A DNA stretch of 64,000 nucleotides from positions 44,383 through 108,382 of the forward strand of contig DATMRF010000089.1 in NCBI GenBank assembly GCA_035566435.1, given 5' to 3'. Origin of the DNA: DATMRF01 sp035566435 (GTDB lineage Bacteria > Verrucomicrobiota > Verrucomicrobiia > Limisphaerales > UBA8199). The notes under the pieces were generated by a model. It worked only from the letters and a program-made list of their open reading frames with translations, was not told where the DNA came from and ran no database searches. Shown one piece after another: positions 16,240 to 28,577 of this stretch. The number at the start of each line of letters is the position of its first letter. The first letter of the stretch is position 1. The position numbers and the translations under genes were made by a program.

Positions 16240-17352
16240 ATGACCACCACCCCCGAAATCGAACTCCTCGCCGGCGAACTCGCTGACGCCGCCTCCCCGC
16301 CCGCTAACCCCCGCCGCAACGGCAAAATCGCCCGGCTCCCCAAGGAGACCCGCGATATGCTCAACCACATGCTCGATGATGGCCTGCCCTATCACATCAT
16401 CATCGACGAACTCGGCGAAGCCGGCCGGGGCCTCAACACCCAGAATATCACCAACTGGGTCAAGGGCGGCTACCAGGACTACCTCAAACACCAGGACGCC
16501 ATTGACCGCGCCAAACTCCAGGTCGAATTCGCCATCGACCTCCTCCGCGAAATCGGCGACGCCGACATCGCCCAGGTCCGCCGCGCCTGCAACTATGTCG
16601 CCGCTCTCCAGCTCTTCCAAACCCTGCGCGACCACGGGGATGAAACCCTCAAGAACATGCTTCAGGCCAACCCTGCCAAGTACCTCAACATCATCCACAC
16701 CCTTTGTCACCAGTCCGACTCCGCTCTCAAAGTCGAAAAACACCGCCTGACCCAGGAACTCCTGGCCGCCCGCACCGCACCCCCCGCTCCGCCATCAAGC
16801 CAAATCAAGGTGAATCAAGCCCCAACGGAAATCTCCACCGAAGTGCAATCCGGCCCCGTTACCCCGTCAGTGCATCACTCCATCACTCCATCACTCCCTC
16901 GCCCCGCTGCAATCCACCAATCCCCTAACCCGTCCGCCTCCCCATCAAGCCAAATCAAGGTGAATCAAGCCCCAACGGAAATCTCGACCGAAGTGCAATC
17001 CGGCCCCGTTACCGCGCCAGTGCATCACTCCATCGCTCCATCACTCCCTCGCCCCACTGCAATCCAACAATCCATTCATCCATTAATCCACCAATCCCCT
17101 AACCCGCCCGCCTTCCCATCAAGCCAAATCAAGGTGAATCAAGCCCCGGCAGAAATTTCAGCCCAAGTGCAGCATCCGTGTCCATCAGTCCTCACCCAGG
17201 GTGAGCCCCTTTCCCAAACAAAGAACACCTGCCTGGCCCTTCCCGCTCCAGTTGAACCAATCCGGACCAATCCGAACGCAAAAAAAATTTTCCTGCGCGG
17301 AATTAAGCCCCGTTCGTGGGCCGGCTCCGCCGGACGCTCTTTGACATCTTAA
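16240..17352 (+). CDS. Terminase-small-subunit-like/HTH protein with repeat-encoded tail
   Basis: A 370-residue protein. Residues 1 to about 175 form a compact helical domain (RLPKETRDMLNHMLDDG, HIIIDELGEAGRG, ITNWVKGGYQDYLKHQD) like the DUF3486/phage small terminase fold, suggesting DNA binding. Residues about 180-340 consist of three copies of a 50-58-residue unit (SQIKVNQAPTEISTEVQSG, then SVHHSITPSLPRP) whose Pro/Ser/His-rich part is encoded by CATCACTCC words. The tail is probably disordered. Whether this is a domesticated phage gene or a chromosomal regulator cannot be decided; there are no phage neighbours. It converges with secA. Confidence 0.6.
   Translation: MTTTPEIELLAGELADAASPPANPRRNGKIARLPKETRDMLNHMLDDGLPYHIIIDELGEAGRGLNTQNITNWVKGGYQDYLKHQDAIDRAKLQVEFAIDLLREIGDADIAQVRRACNYVAALQLFQTLRDHGDETLKNMLQANPAKYLNIIHTLCHQSDSALKVEKHRLTQELLAARTAPPAPPSSQIKVNQAPTEISTEVQSGPVTPSVHHSITPSLPRPAAIHQSPNPSASPSSQIKVNQAPTEISTEVQSGPVTAPVHHSIAPSLPRPTAIQQSIHPLIHQSPNPPAFPSSQIKVNQAPAEISAQVQHPCPSVLTQGEPLSQTKNTCLALPAPVEPIRTNPNAKKIFLRGIKPRSWAGSAGRSLTS
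16790..17140. repeat. Three in-gene tandem repeats of 150-174 bp
   Basis: Units begin at about 16790, 16940 and 17114 with CATCAAGCCAAATCAAGG and contain CACTCCATCACTCC words; the longer second unit has extra CAATCCATTCATCC words. Copies 1 and 2 are nearly identical, so the expansion is recent. All indels keep the frame. Confidence 0.8.
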
Positions 17353-17389
17353 TCCCGGTCAGTAAACCCGGGACACCGCAAACGTCAAA

Positions 17390-17418
17390 CCCTCTCCCCT
17401 CGCGCACAGGGGAGAGGG
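17390..17418. terminator. Palindrome between convergent genes, candidate bidirectional terminator
   Basis: CCCTCTCCCCT (17390-17400) and AGGGGAGAGGG (17408-17418) form a perfect 11-bp stem with a 7-nt loop, between the end of the 16240 gene and the end of secA. There is no U-tract, so it may be a repeat rather than a true terminator. Confidence 0.5.
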
Positions 17419-17464
17419 CCGGCCTGGTGCTACGCATCACAGGCGTGCCCTCCGGCGCTGCGCA

Positions 17465-20560
<3,096 letters not shown>

Positions 20561-20752
20561 GGTCGATTCGAAGACTCAAACGCTAAGGGAACAGTGGCAG
20601 GACGTCAAAGAGATTACAACCTTCGGCAACAGATTGCACTCGCGCTTGCGTTTTGGAGTGCGGCGGTCCTCTGCCGCTTTGGCTTCTTCGGCGCAACCAT
20701 GTCGATGATGTTCAACCGCACGCCAGGCGGAATCCACAGCCACTACGAGCCG

Positions 20753-22780
20753 TTACGCTGCGGCGGGCCTGGCGGTTCGGGCGCCGCCTGGAGGCGAAGG
20801 TGGCGTCACGGCGCCGGTGCGGAAGCTGCGCCAAAGGTGCAGAGGCAGCAGACCCAACGCAATGATGGCGAGCATGCTGATGTCAAAGGCCCTCAGCCAT
20901 TGGAACGCGGCGTCCATGAACCCGTAGGAGTGCAGGCCGATGCCCAGCATGTTGACGCCAAACCAGGAGAAACTGGTAACGATGTTGCCGAATACGGCGA
21001 GGTTCATCAGCCCGCGCTCGCGGACCAGGCCGCCCCAGCGGGCGTGAAGGATGATGGCGTTCCAGAGGACGATGAGGAGCGCGCCGTTTTCCTTCGGGTC
21101 CCAGCCCCAGAACCGGCCCCAGGATTGGTCGGCCCAAATGCCGCCCAGGACCGTGCCGACAAAGCTGAAGAGCGTCGCGAAGCAAACAACGCCATAGACC
21201 ATTTTGCCGAGGGCGTTGCCGAGGGTGATTTTTGAATTTTGATTTTGGATTTTTGATTCTGGCGGCGCGGAGGTTGCCCGGGCTGCAGCCAGCTTTTGAC
21301 TGAGCATCGGCGTGAACACGCCCAGGGCGATATAGATGATCGCCAGCAGGCCGGCGAAGAAGGTCGCGGCATAGCCGAGCGTGACCACCACCACGTGGGT
21401 GGCGAGCCAGAAATTCGTGTCCAGAACCGCGCGGAGCATTTCCATGGTATCGCCGCCAAGGGCTAGGTTATGAGCGATGAGCAGCGTGACGAACCCGGCG
21501 AGCGAGGCGACGAGGCTGCCGAGGCCAACGCGGTAAACGCGCTCGACAATAATGCCGATGACCATCGCCGCCCAGCCGATGAAGATAGCCGACGAGTAAA
21601 GATTGGTGACCGGCGGACGTCCTTCAAGGGCCATGCGGAAGACCAGCCCGAAGGTGTGGACAACCCCGGCAAGAATGACGAGGTAAAACGCCGAGCGCCG
21701 CAGCGATTCGGAAACGTTTGAGACTACGCCGAAGGCAAGAATCGCCACGCAAGCGAGGAGAAAGGCGCAGACGTAGATAATGGTGGCATGCAGGAAAGCC
21801 TTTACGTTGTTGTAATAGAACTCGGCCCGGCCCTTGGCTATTTCGCGGTCGAACCGCGGTGTGAGCCAGCCCTGGTAACTGGCAAGCGCGCGGTTGAATT
21901 CGTCCGGTTTATGCTGACGATACGCGGTGGCCATCGCGGCGTAACTGGTCATCGCAGGATGGATTTCGTTATTGCGGGCGGAATCGAGCAGGCATTTTCC
22001 GGCATTTTGCCAGTGGTCGTGAGGCTCGGAGGCGAGCGGCGGGACGATGAGGGCATAGCCGTACTCGCTCATCAATTGGAAGTCCCGGAGGGGCTCGGCC
22101 ATGCGGGCGATGGCGTCCTTGTCGAACTCCTTGCCGCCTTCGTTGGCGCGGGCCGCGGCTTGCGCCGGAATGAGGTCAGCTTTGAAGTCGGCGAGTTCTT
22201 TGGAAAAATCATCGGAGTCTTCGGGCTGCAAGGTGACCTTGAGGCGTTGATAGAGCATGACGGCGTTGGCCAGTTTGGCGACCTGCTTTTGGAACGGGGT
22301 CTGTTCTTCGGGTTTCACCTCGCCGGCCTTCTGGCCCTGGCGGCCAATCTCGTCGAGGACGGGCCTCAGCTCGTTGAGGCTGTAATAGTGGAGGGCGGAC
22401 TTTTGGACGCCCTTGCCCTGTAGCTTGAGCTCGTCGAGCAAATCGGAGTAGTGGATCAGGAAAATGCGGCGGGTGTCCGCGTCCTCCGGTCGGGTCATCA
22501 CTTCGAGCAACCACTCGGAGGCCTTGAGTTTTTGGGGGTGATGCCAGAATTTCCAGAAGGGGACTTCTTCGAGGGGGACGTCGCCGGTGCTGCGGATTTG
22601 GAGGAGCGCATTGCGGCCGACGGAATCAAATGGCTGGATGCGGCCGTTCAGGAGGACGGGCAACCGGCCAAACTCGCGCACGTGATATTCGCCATCCTGC
22701 TTCGGCAGGAGCACGGCGATAATCTCGGCGCCGAAAAGTGCAACGAAGCACCAGGGTAGGATTTTGAGCAAAGGCTTCAT
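20753..22780 (-). CDS. ccsA: Cytochrome c biogenesis protein CcsA (system II)
   Basis: A 675-residue membrane protein of the HemC/CcsA family. With ResB it forms the haem-delivery and ligation complex for cytochrome c. An N-terminal membrane anchor is followed by a periplasmic region (about 30-330) and then about eight membrane spans holding the WWD signature WGRFWGWDPKENGALL at about residue 575 and candidate haem His residues (VVHTFG, LATHVVV, GLHSYGF). A loop near residue 505 contains SKIQNQNSKI, encoded by an AAAATC word repeat (21232-21262), as in the polymerase at 45 kb. Its start overlaps the ResB stop by 4 nt. Confidence 0.92.
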   Translation of the reverse strand: MKPLLKILPWCFVALFGAEIIAVLLPKQDGEYHVREFGRLPVLLNGRIQPFDSVGRNALLQIRSTGDVPLEEVPFWKFWHHPQKLKASEWLLEVMTRPEDADTRRIFLIHYSDLLDELKLQGKGVQKSALHYYSLNELRPVLDEIGRQGQKAGEVKPEEQTPFQKQVAKLANAVMLYQRLKVTLQPEDSDDFSKELADFKADLIPAQAAARANEGGKEFDKDAIARMAEPLRDFQLMSEYGYALIVPPLASEPHDHWQNAGKCLLDSARNNEIHPAMTSYAAMATAYRQHKPDEFNRALASYQGWLTPRFDREIAKGRAEFYYNNVKAFLHATIIYVCAFLLACVAILAFGVVSNVSESLRRSAFYLVILAGVVHTFGLVFRMALEGRPPVTNLYSSAIFIGWAAMVIGIIVERVYRVGLGSLVASLAGFVTLLIAHNLALGGDTMEMLRAVLDTNFWLATHVVVVTLGYAATFFAGLLAIIYIALGVFTPMLSQKLAAARATSAPPESKIQNQNSKITLGNALGKMVYGVVCFATLFSFVGTVLGGIWADQSWGRFWGWDPKENGALLIVLWNAIILHARWGGLVRERGLMNLAVFGNIVTSFSWFGVNMLGIGLHSYGFMDAAFQWLRAFDISMLAIIALGLLPLHLWRSFRTGAVTPPSPPGGARTARPAAA

Positions 22781-24126
22781 GTATTCTTCTTTTTCAGAGT
22801 AAAGCCCAACAGGTGAGTGGCGAACTGAACGATGAGCCCAAGGCCCACCAGGATGCAGGAGAAGTAAGGTGTCAACCAGCTTGGATTATGCACCACCTGG
22901 AGGATCGTTCCGTGGTTGTCCTGGTGATCCCAGTCAGCCTGGTAGAAAGTTTCCCCCGCGTAACGCAACGGAGTGTTCATTTTGATGAGGACTTCCCGAT
23001 TTTCGCCGGTGTCAGGCCGCTGGAGGCGCACAAGGCTTGAGAAATTCTTCGGAATGTCCGTGCCGGGATAGACGTCATGCTTAAATTCAAGGAGCTGCAG
23101 GCTGAACGGTTTATAATACCTTCGCTGGCGCAGTGCCAGCTCATAGGTCCGCTGGTTCCAGGTGAAACTCTGTTTCCCGTTGACAAGCTCGGACACCAGC
23201 CAGGAGCCGAGGGAGCCTTGCGGAGTGACGATTTCCACGACTGCGCTCGGCACATCGCGGTGATCCATTTGCGTGACACGCGGCAGCTCCTGGACGACCG
23301 CGCGCGCGCCGATGTCCTGGGTGGCCGCCGGGGGAGTCGCGGAGTTAGCGGCACGGTCTTCGATCGCGGAATTGGCGAAAAAGCTTTTCACCCGCACGGT
23401 AAATGGGAGGCCGGAGGCGTTGATTTCCTTGCGCCGCATGAGCAAGCCTTGGGGGATGGCGACGACCTTGTCCAGGCTGGGATCGGTGGTGTCGAGCAGA
23501 GCCAACTCGACCTGGCCGGTGGATTCGGAATAGTTCTTTGGCTGGCCGTCGTTGGCTACGCGGCCATCGCGCAGGTGGAGCATGCTCTCGCGGGAGACGA
23601 GGTCGGTCATGAGTTGGCCCAGCAAGAGGAGGATGATGCCAAAATGAACCATCCAGATGCCGGCCTTCTCGCGCGTGAGCTTGAATCGTTTGATATGGGA
23701 GGCGACGAGGTTGATGAGGAGCACGCCGCCGACGAGATAACCGCCGGGAAACCAAGGGATCTTCCAGGATGCACCTTTCGGCATCCAGTAAACAAAAAAG
23801 CTTCGGAAGTACTCATTCTGTGCCTTAAACAAACCGAGATCGACCTGGGCCAGCGTGCCAAAAAAGACGAGCAACATTCCCAGGACCAGGCAGGCGACGG
23901 TTAACCGCATGGACGTGAAGAAGCTGACAAGTCGATCAAGGAAGTCGGTCAAGGAGCCGGAAGCGCCGGCGTTTTTTCCAGGCCCTGGCCCGCCGGGGGA
24001 TGCCAGCCGGGCGCCCGCCGATTCAGCGGAAGGGGTTTTGGTTTTCGTCCGGTCGCGCTGGTCACGGGAGGCGGGCGCGACTGCGGCAGGTCCTGCGGTG
24101 ACCGTTAGTCTGTTGCTGGGGTTCAT
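22777..24126 (-). CDS. resB: Cytochrome c biogenesis protein ResB
   Basis: The 449-residue partner of CcsA in system II cytochrome c maturation. Membrane spans lie at about 65-90 (LTVACLVLGMLLVFFGTL), about 125-150, about 165-185 (GIWMVHFGIILLLLGQL) and near the C-terminus (CILVGLGLIVQFATHLL), with a periplasmic domain of about 230 residues between. A Pro/Arg/Lys-rich cytoplasmic leader of about 40 residues precedes the first span. The ATG at 24126 lies 1 nt after the upstream lipoprotein stop, which favours it over the longer frame. The order lipoprotein-resB-ccsA with overlapping ends indicates one operon. Confidence 0.92.
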   Translation of the reverse strand: MNPSNRLTVTAGPAAVAPASRDQRDRTKTKTPSAESAGARLASPGGPGPGKNAGASGSLTDFLDRLVSFFTSMRLTVACLVLGMLLVFFGTLAQVDLGLFKAQNEYFRSFFVYWMPKGASWKIPWFPGGYLVGGVLLINLVASHIKRFKLTREKAGIWMVHFGIILLLLGQLMTDLVSRESMLHLRDGRVANDGQPKNYSESTGQVELALLDTTDPSLDKVVAIPQGLLMRRKEINASGLPFTVRVKSFFANSAIEDRAANSATPPAATQDIGARAVVQELPRVTQMDHRDVPSAVVEIVTPQGSLGSWLVSELVNGKQSFTWNQRTYELALRQRRYYKPFSLQLLEFKHDVYPGTDIPKNFSSLVRLQRPDTGENREVLIKMNTPLRYAGETFYQADWDHQDNHGTILQVVHNPSWLTPYFSCILVGLGLIVQFATHLLGFTLKKKNT

Positions 24127-24127
24127 G

Positions 24128-25276
24128 CTAGTACCTGGCCGTCTGGACGAACTTTGAAAAAGCGTCTTTCTCGCGCCCGACGAGCTGCTCATCGCCCATC
24201 AACTTATAGAACCAGGTTTGGCCGCCCTGGGGAACGATCACGCCGACCAGGCGGGCTTTCTGGCCAGTCCGGGCGTCAGTGCCGATCATATCCACCAACA
24301 TCGCTTTGCCGGCCGCGGTGTCAACGGGAGCAGCGAGCTTGTTCAGTTCATCTTCGGACAGTTGGCCGAGGCCGAGCTGCCCGCGCCAGCGGCCGACGTT
24401 TGCGGCCAACCCGCCGCCGTCGCCGGCGGACATGCTGACATTCACGGCCGCCTGCGCGCCGCCGTCGCCGCTAATGGTGAACTTTGCCACGAGGAATTGG
24501 CCGCCGGGAACTTCCTTCCACGCGGCGGGCACCTGCCACGCCGGCTTCCCTGACGCGGGTGCGGTGGCGTCGGCCGGCTGCGCGGAGAGCATTGGCGTGT
24601 CGATTGGGGGATGATCGGCAGGCAGTCCCGCTTGAGCCACAGGAGCGGCAGGAGCTGTGAAGGTCAGGGACTTTAGGAATTCCACGAAGGCTGGTTTCTG
24701 TTGCGCGACGAGTTGATCATCGCCCGTTACTTTGAAGAACCAGGCGACCTCGTCGTGCATTAAAATGGCCGCCAGAATGCGGGTTGGTTCGCCTGAACCC
24801 GTGCCTTGGCCGGCTTGTTCATAGAGCTCGCCCGGGTGACCTGCGATTACTACCTTTTGAGCCAAGTTGCCCAACTCGGCCTCCGACACAGGAGCCAGAC
24901 CCACCTGGCCACGCCATCGGTTCACGTTCGCCAGAATGCCGCCGGCGGCGCCCGGCAACGGGACCACGCTCACGTCGCCTAGCTTGCTGCCCTCGCCCTT
25001 GATCCGGAAGGAAGCCACGCGCATCTGGCCGGGGGGGACCACCTCCTCCCAGCCCGTGGGCAAGGTCCACTTCAACCCGGGCGGTTGCGCGGAGACGTCA
25101 GGATGGCCGGGGGGCATCGCCGTCGCATCCGCGCCCTGTGCCGGGGGTGACTGCGCCTGCTCTTTGCCGACCTGGTAAACCTGGACATCATTGCGCCCGC
25201 ACCCGGCGAGCGAGAGAGCCAGCGCCGCGGCGACGAAACTGAGGGCGAAGCGGTGACTAGAGAACCAAGAATTCAC
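24128..25276 (-). CDS. Duplicated-domain lipoprotein in cytochrome c maturation operon
   Basis: A 382-residue lipoprotein (lipobox LAGC at about 23-26). Two homologous halves, residues about 65-215 and about 245-382, share W..P..W.EVPPGQ, R.ASF.I.G, NV.RWRGQ.GL, L.ED/EL..LA and WFFK..GDDQLV. The domain is unnamed to me; the repeated phrase about Trp-rich strands resembles proteins found beside ResB/CcsA in Planctomycetes and Verrucomicrobia. It is the first gene of the operon with resB and ccsA, so a periplasmic role in haem protein assembly is possible, but no cofactor-binding motif (CxxCH) is present. Confidence 0.75.
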   Translation of the reverse strand: MNSWFSSHRFALSFVAAALALSLAGCGRNDVQVYQVGKEQAQSPPAQGADATAMPPGHPDVSAQPPGLKWTLPTGWEEVVPPGQMRVASFRIKGEGSKLGDVSVVPLPGAAGGILANVNRWRGQVGLAPVSEAELGNLAQKVVIAGHPGELYEQAGQGTGSGEPTRILAAILMHDEVAWFFKVTGDDQLVAQQKPAFVEFLKSLTFTAPAAPVAQAGLPADHPPIDTPMLSAQPADATAPASGKPAWQVPAAWKEVPGGQFLVAKFTISGDGGAQAAVNVSMSAGDGGGLAANVGRWRGQLGLGQLSEDELNKLAAPVDTAAGKAMLVDMIGTDARTGQKARLVGVIVPQGGQTWFYKLMGDEQLVGREKDAFSKFVQTARY

Positions 25277-25485
25277 AATACTTGTTTATAAGTATTAGGT
25301 GCTAAACGCAAGCTGTTGTTCAGCAGATGACAAGAAAAGGTTAGCCTTTACCAAGAAAAAGCGCGAAGGGAGAAACGAAGGCTAAAGGCATTGGGGTTTG
25401 GGCTCCTCTCATCCACCGCTCGGAGCCGTACACCCCTGCACGTGCTTGACATCCAGGCATCTGCGTGTCCAGTCTGGATTTATTC

Positions 25486-25947
25486 ATGAAGTCAGACGGC
25501 GCGCTGAAACATCTCATCCTGGCGTTCGTGTTGGCGTTGGTCTGCTACGCCCTGTTCTACCACGGCATCGAGCATCGTCGCATCCGCAAAGGGCCGTGGG
25601 AAGTGACCTTTACGAACAACCTCGCCGGTACGCCCACAGTAGTGGTGAACCAGCACAAACTGGCGATCACGAATTATCAGATCGCGTTTCCCGACCAGGC
25701 GATTCCTTCGACCAACGCCATGGGCACGCTGCTTTTCAACCAGCCCCAGCCGGTGCCCTACCCGGTGCCGTTCGGGAAATGCGTGTTCATGGATACGACG
25801 TTCCTTCCCGGCACGGTCACGTTCCAGCTTTTTGGCCACGAGATCGAGCTGCTCCCCCGCGCGCTCATTATCGACCGGCAGGAGCATATCTGGGTGTCGG
25901 ACACTATGCTCACGCTGCATCTGGTGCCGGAACGGAAGGGACCGTAA
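25486..25947 (+). CDS. Hypothetical membrane-anchored protein
   Basis: 153 residues with one N-terminal membrane helix (HLILAFVLALVCYALFYHG) and a predicted periplasmic beta-rich domain (PWEVTFTNNLAGTPTVVVN, NYQIAFPDQ, CVFMDTTFLPGTVTFQLFG). I do not recognise the family. The start could also be the GTG at 25465; the ATG at 25486 puts the helix at the usual place. It is divergent from the cytochrome c operon and convergent with the murein-recycling fusion, so there is no operon context. Confidence 0.6.
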   Translation: MKSDGALKHLILAFVLALVCYALFYHGIEHRRIRKGPWEVTFTNNLAGTPTVVVNQHKLAITNYQIAFPDQAIPSTNAMGTLLFNQPQPVPYPVPFGKCVFMDTTFLPGTVTFQLFGHEIELLPRALIIDRQEHIWVSDTMLTLHLVPERKGP

Positions 25948-25968
25948 AAGAAGGAAAAGAATAAAGCC

Positions 25969-28374
25969 TTAGTAGAGCAGGTACTTGGACCGGACTTTTT
26001 GGAATTCGTCCAGGTCCGGCTGCCACAGGGCGCGGATTTCCTTTAACGGCGTGTCGGCTTTGATGGCTTCCAGGGTCGGCGGGTGAAGCAGCAGATGGCG
26101 CATTTTGTCGGGGTTGAAATCGTTCGGGTAAAGACGATAGAGAGTCTTCGCGATTTGGAGGCCGACATCGACGACGTTGCAGGCGTCACGGTCGGTCAGC
26201 ATGAGATAGACGCCACGGCAGAGCTGGCCTTTGTGCACGCTATAGGTGGGGGTGAACTCGATCGGCACGAAACGGACGCCGGGCAAGCCAGCGCCGTTCA
26301 ACTCCGCCGCGAGCTTCACATCATCGACGTACGGCGCGCCGACCACTTTGAACGGAGTGTCCGTGCCGCGCCCGACCGAGAGGGCGCTTTCCAGCAGGCC
26401 CAGGCCGGGGTAGAGGATGGCCTCGGTGAGATTGCGCATGTTGGGCGACGGGTTGGTCCAGGGCAGCCCGGTCTCGTCGAACCAGGCATCCCGCCGCCAG
26501 TTTTCGAGCGGGATGACAGTAAGGTCGGCATCACAATGGCGCTCAGTTTTGAACATTTTTGCCAGCTCGCCGATCGTCATGCCGTAGCGCAGGGGCACGT
26601 GGTGGTAAGCGACGAAGCTGGTCTGACCCATCAGAACCGGGCCGTCCACGGTCAGCCCATTGAGAGGATTGACGCGGTCGAGCACGAAGTATTTCTTTCT
26701 ATTTTCGGCGGCCGCTTCCATCGCGAGCGCCATGGTGGCCGTGTAAGTGTAGAACCGGCAGCCGATGTCCTGGATGTCGAACACGAGCGCATCGAGGTCT
26801 TTGAGTTGTTCGGGCCTGGGCTTGTAGTTCGCGCCATAGAGGCTATAGACCGGCAACCCGGTCTGCTCGTCGATGCTATCACCGACCTGCTCATCTTTGA
26901 GTCCGCGGATGCCGTGTTCAGGGCTGAACAAGGCTTTCAGTTCGACGCCGGGGGCGTCCTTGAGGAGGTCGATGGTCGGGTTCCGGTCGCGGTCGTGACC
27001 GGTAAGATTGGTGACCAGGCCGAGGCGCATGCCCTTGAGCGGCGCGAACTTTTGTTTCACCAGCACGTCGATGCCGTTGAGGGTGCGCAGGGGAGTCGAG
27101 GCCGGGCGCGAGGAGGGAGTGGTGGAGGACTGGGGGGATGGAGTGCTGGAGGATTGGAGTGTCGAGGTGGTTTCGGTACGAGGAGGGAGGGCGCCGGGGA
27201 CGTAGGCGAGGTTGTAATCGGCGACGGCTTCTGCGGCGAGCGTGCCCAACCTGGCGCGGAGTGAACCGACGTTGCCGCTCTCATCCGGATGATTGCGATT
27301 GGACAAAAAGATCACGAAGGTTTGAGAAAAGGGATCGAGCCAAAGCGACGTGCCGGTCCACCCGGTGTGACCGTAGGAACCCAGTGGGAATATCTTGCCT
27401 CGAAGTCCGCTGTACCCCGAATCGATATCCCAGCCGAGGCCGCGCCGAACGGAGAGCGATTCCGGTGTCTGCACAGTGGTCATGAGCTGGACGGTCTCCG
27501 GCTTGAAAATTCGGACACCGTCCAGTTCCCCAAAATTGAGGAGCATGCGGGCATAGCGGGCAAGGTCCGACGCCATAACGAACAGCCCGGCGTGACCGGC
27601 GACGCCACCCATGTGTCGGGCGGTAGGATCATGGACGACCCCGCGATAGGGTTTGCCGTCCACGACTTCGGTCGGCGCGATGCGCGGGAGTTTCGATTCG
27701 AGCGGCAGGTAACCGGTGTCCGCCATTTTGAGAGGCTGGTAAATCTCGCGCGCGACGAACTCCTCCAGCGGCTGCTTGCTGACGCGCCGCACAATCTCGC
27801 CCAGGAGGAAAAAGTTGATATCGCTGTAGCGGAAGGCCGCGCCGGGCGCGCTCAGCAGTTTCTCTGCACAAGCCTTTTGGATAGCGGCGGCCTGACCGTG
27901 CCAATCGCTTTTGGTTTCGATGTCCCCACGCAAGCCTGAGATATGCAGCATAAGCTGGCGGACGGTAATGGCCTCCTTGCCGCCGCCCTGGAACTCAGGG
28001 ATGTAGGCCTGAACCCGTTCATCGAGGTTTATCTGGCCGCGTTCAACCAGAAGCATCACCGCGGGCGTGCAGGCAACCACTTTCGTCAGGGATGCCGCAT
28101 CGAAAATGGTGTCCTCAGTCATCGGTTCGACGGCGGGCACCAGTGCGCGGTTGCCATAAGCTTTGTGGTACGACGCGCCATGGTGCTCGACCCACAATAC
28201 GCCGCCTGGACATTTCTTGTCCGCGATAGCCTGGTTGATGGCGGCATCCATCTCGGCCAGTTTGTCGGGGCGGAGAGCGGGCTGGGCCCAGGCAGCGGCC
28301 CGGTAAAAAATGAAGGCCAGCAGGACGAGGCGGGAGAGACCCGCCCGGACGCAGGGAGAGAGCGAACGCTTCAT
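25969..28374 (-). CDS. AmiE-like serine hydrolase - NamZ (DUF1343) fusion
   Basis: An 801-residue exported fusion. Residues about 35-395 are a beta-lactamase/penicillin-binding-type hydrolase with SLTK (SxxK) at about 98 and YSDIN (YxN). After a linker rich in Ser/Thr/Pro encoded by a word repeat (27085-27165), residues about 430-801 match DUF1343/NamZ, an exo-beta-N-acetylmuramidase (VTNLTGHDRDRNPTIDLL, ALFSPEHGIRG, DIQDIGCRFYTYT). In Bacillus subtilis separate YbbC (NamZ) and YbbE (AmiE, same hydrolase fold) act in muropeptide recycling, so the fusion plausibly joins amidase and muramidase steps. A signal peptide follows the ATG at 28374. Confidence 0.87.
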   Translation of the reverse strand: MKRSLSPCVRAGLSRLVLLAFIFYRAAAWAQPALRPDKLAEMDAAINQAIADKKCPGGVLWVEHHGASYHKAYGNRALVPAVEPMTEDTIFDAASLTKVVACTPAVMLLVERGQINLDERVQAYIPEFQGGGKEAITVRQLMLHISGLRGDIETKSDWHGQAAAIQKACAEKLLSAPGAAFRYSDINFFLLGEIVRRVSKQPLEEFVAREIYQPLKMADTGYLPLESKLPRIAPTEVVDGKPYRGVVHDPTARHMGGVAGHAGLFVMASDLARYARMLLNFGELDGVRIFKPETVQLMTTVQTPESLSVRRGLGWDIDSGYSGLRGKIFPLGSYGHTGWTGTSLWLDPFSQTFVIFLSNRNHPDESGNVGSLRARLGTLAAEAVADYNLAYVPGALPPRTETTSTLQSSSTPSPQSSTTPSSRPASTPLRTLNGIDVLVKQKFAPLKGMRLGLVTNLTGHDRDRNPTIDLLKDAPGVELKALFSPEHGIRGLKDEQVGDSIDEQTGLPVYSLYGANYKPRPEQLKDLDALVFDIQDIGCRFYTYTATMALAMEAAAENRKKYFVLDRVNPLNGLTVDGPVLMGQTSFVAYHHVPLRYGMTIGELAKMFKTERHCDADLTVIPLENWRRDAWFDETGLPWTNPSPNMRNLTEAILYPGLGLLESALSVGRGTDTPFKVVGAPYVDDVKLAAELNGAGLPGVRFVPIEFTPTYSVHKGQLCRGVYLMLTDRDACNVVDVGLQIAKTLYRLYPNDFNPDKMRHLLLHPPTLEAIKADTPLKEIRALWQPDLDEFQKVRSKYLLY

Positions 28375-28577
28375 CGTGAGCGGATTAAAGCGCAGCGGGG
28401 GCACGGAACGCAACCGGAAATGTTACTTTACACCCGAAAGGGCACGACAGATCACTTGCATTGGTCGCTCCTTCCGCATAAATGCGGCGTTCCGGCCGGT
28501 TTCAGGACACCGCTATTTGTGAGGCAGAGAAAGAATTTGTCCCGCGCCCCACCTGGAATTGATTTCAGCCGCAGTTT

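Noticed and set aside
16790..17140. CRISPR-like spacing of repeats
   Set aside because: Units are translated in frame, differ in length, lack constant repeat/variable spacer structure, and no cas genes are near.
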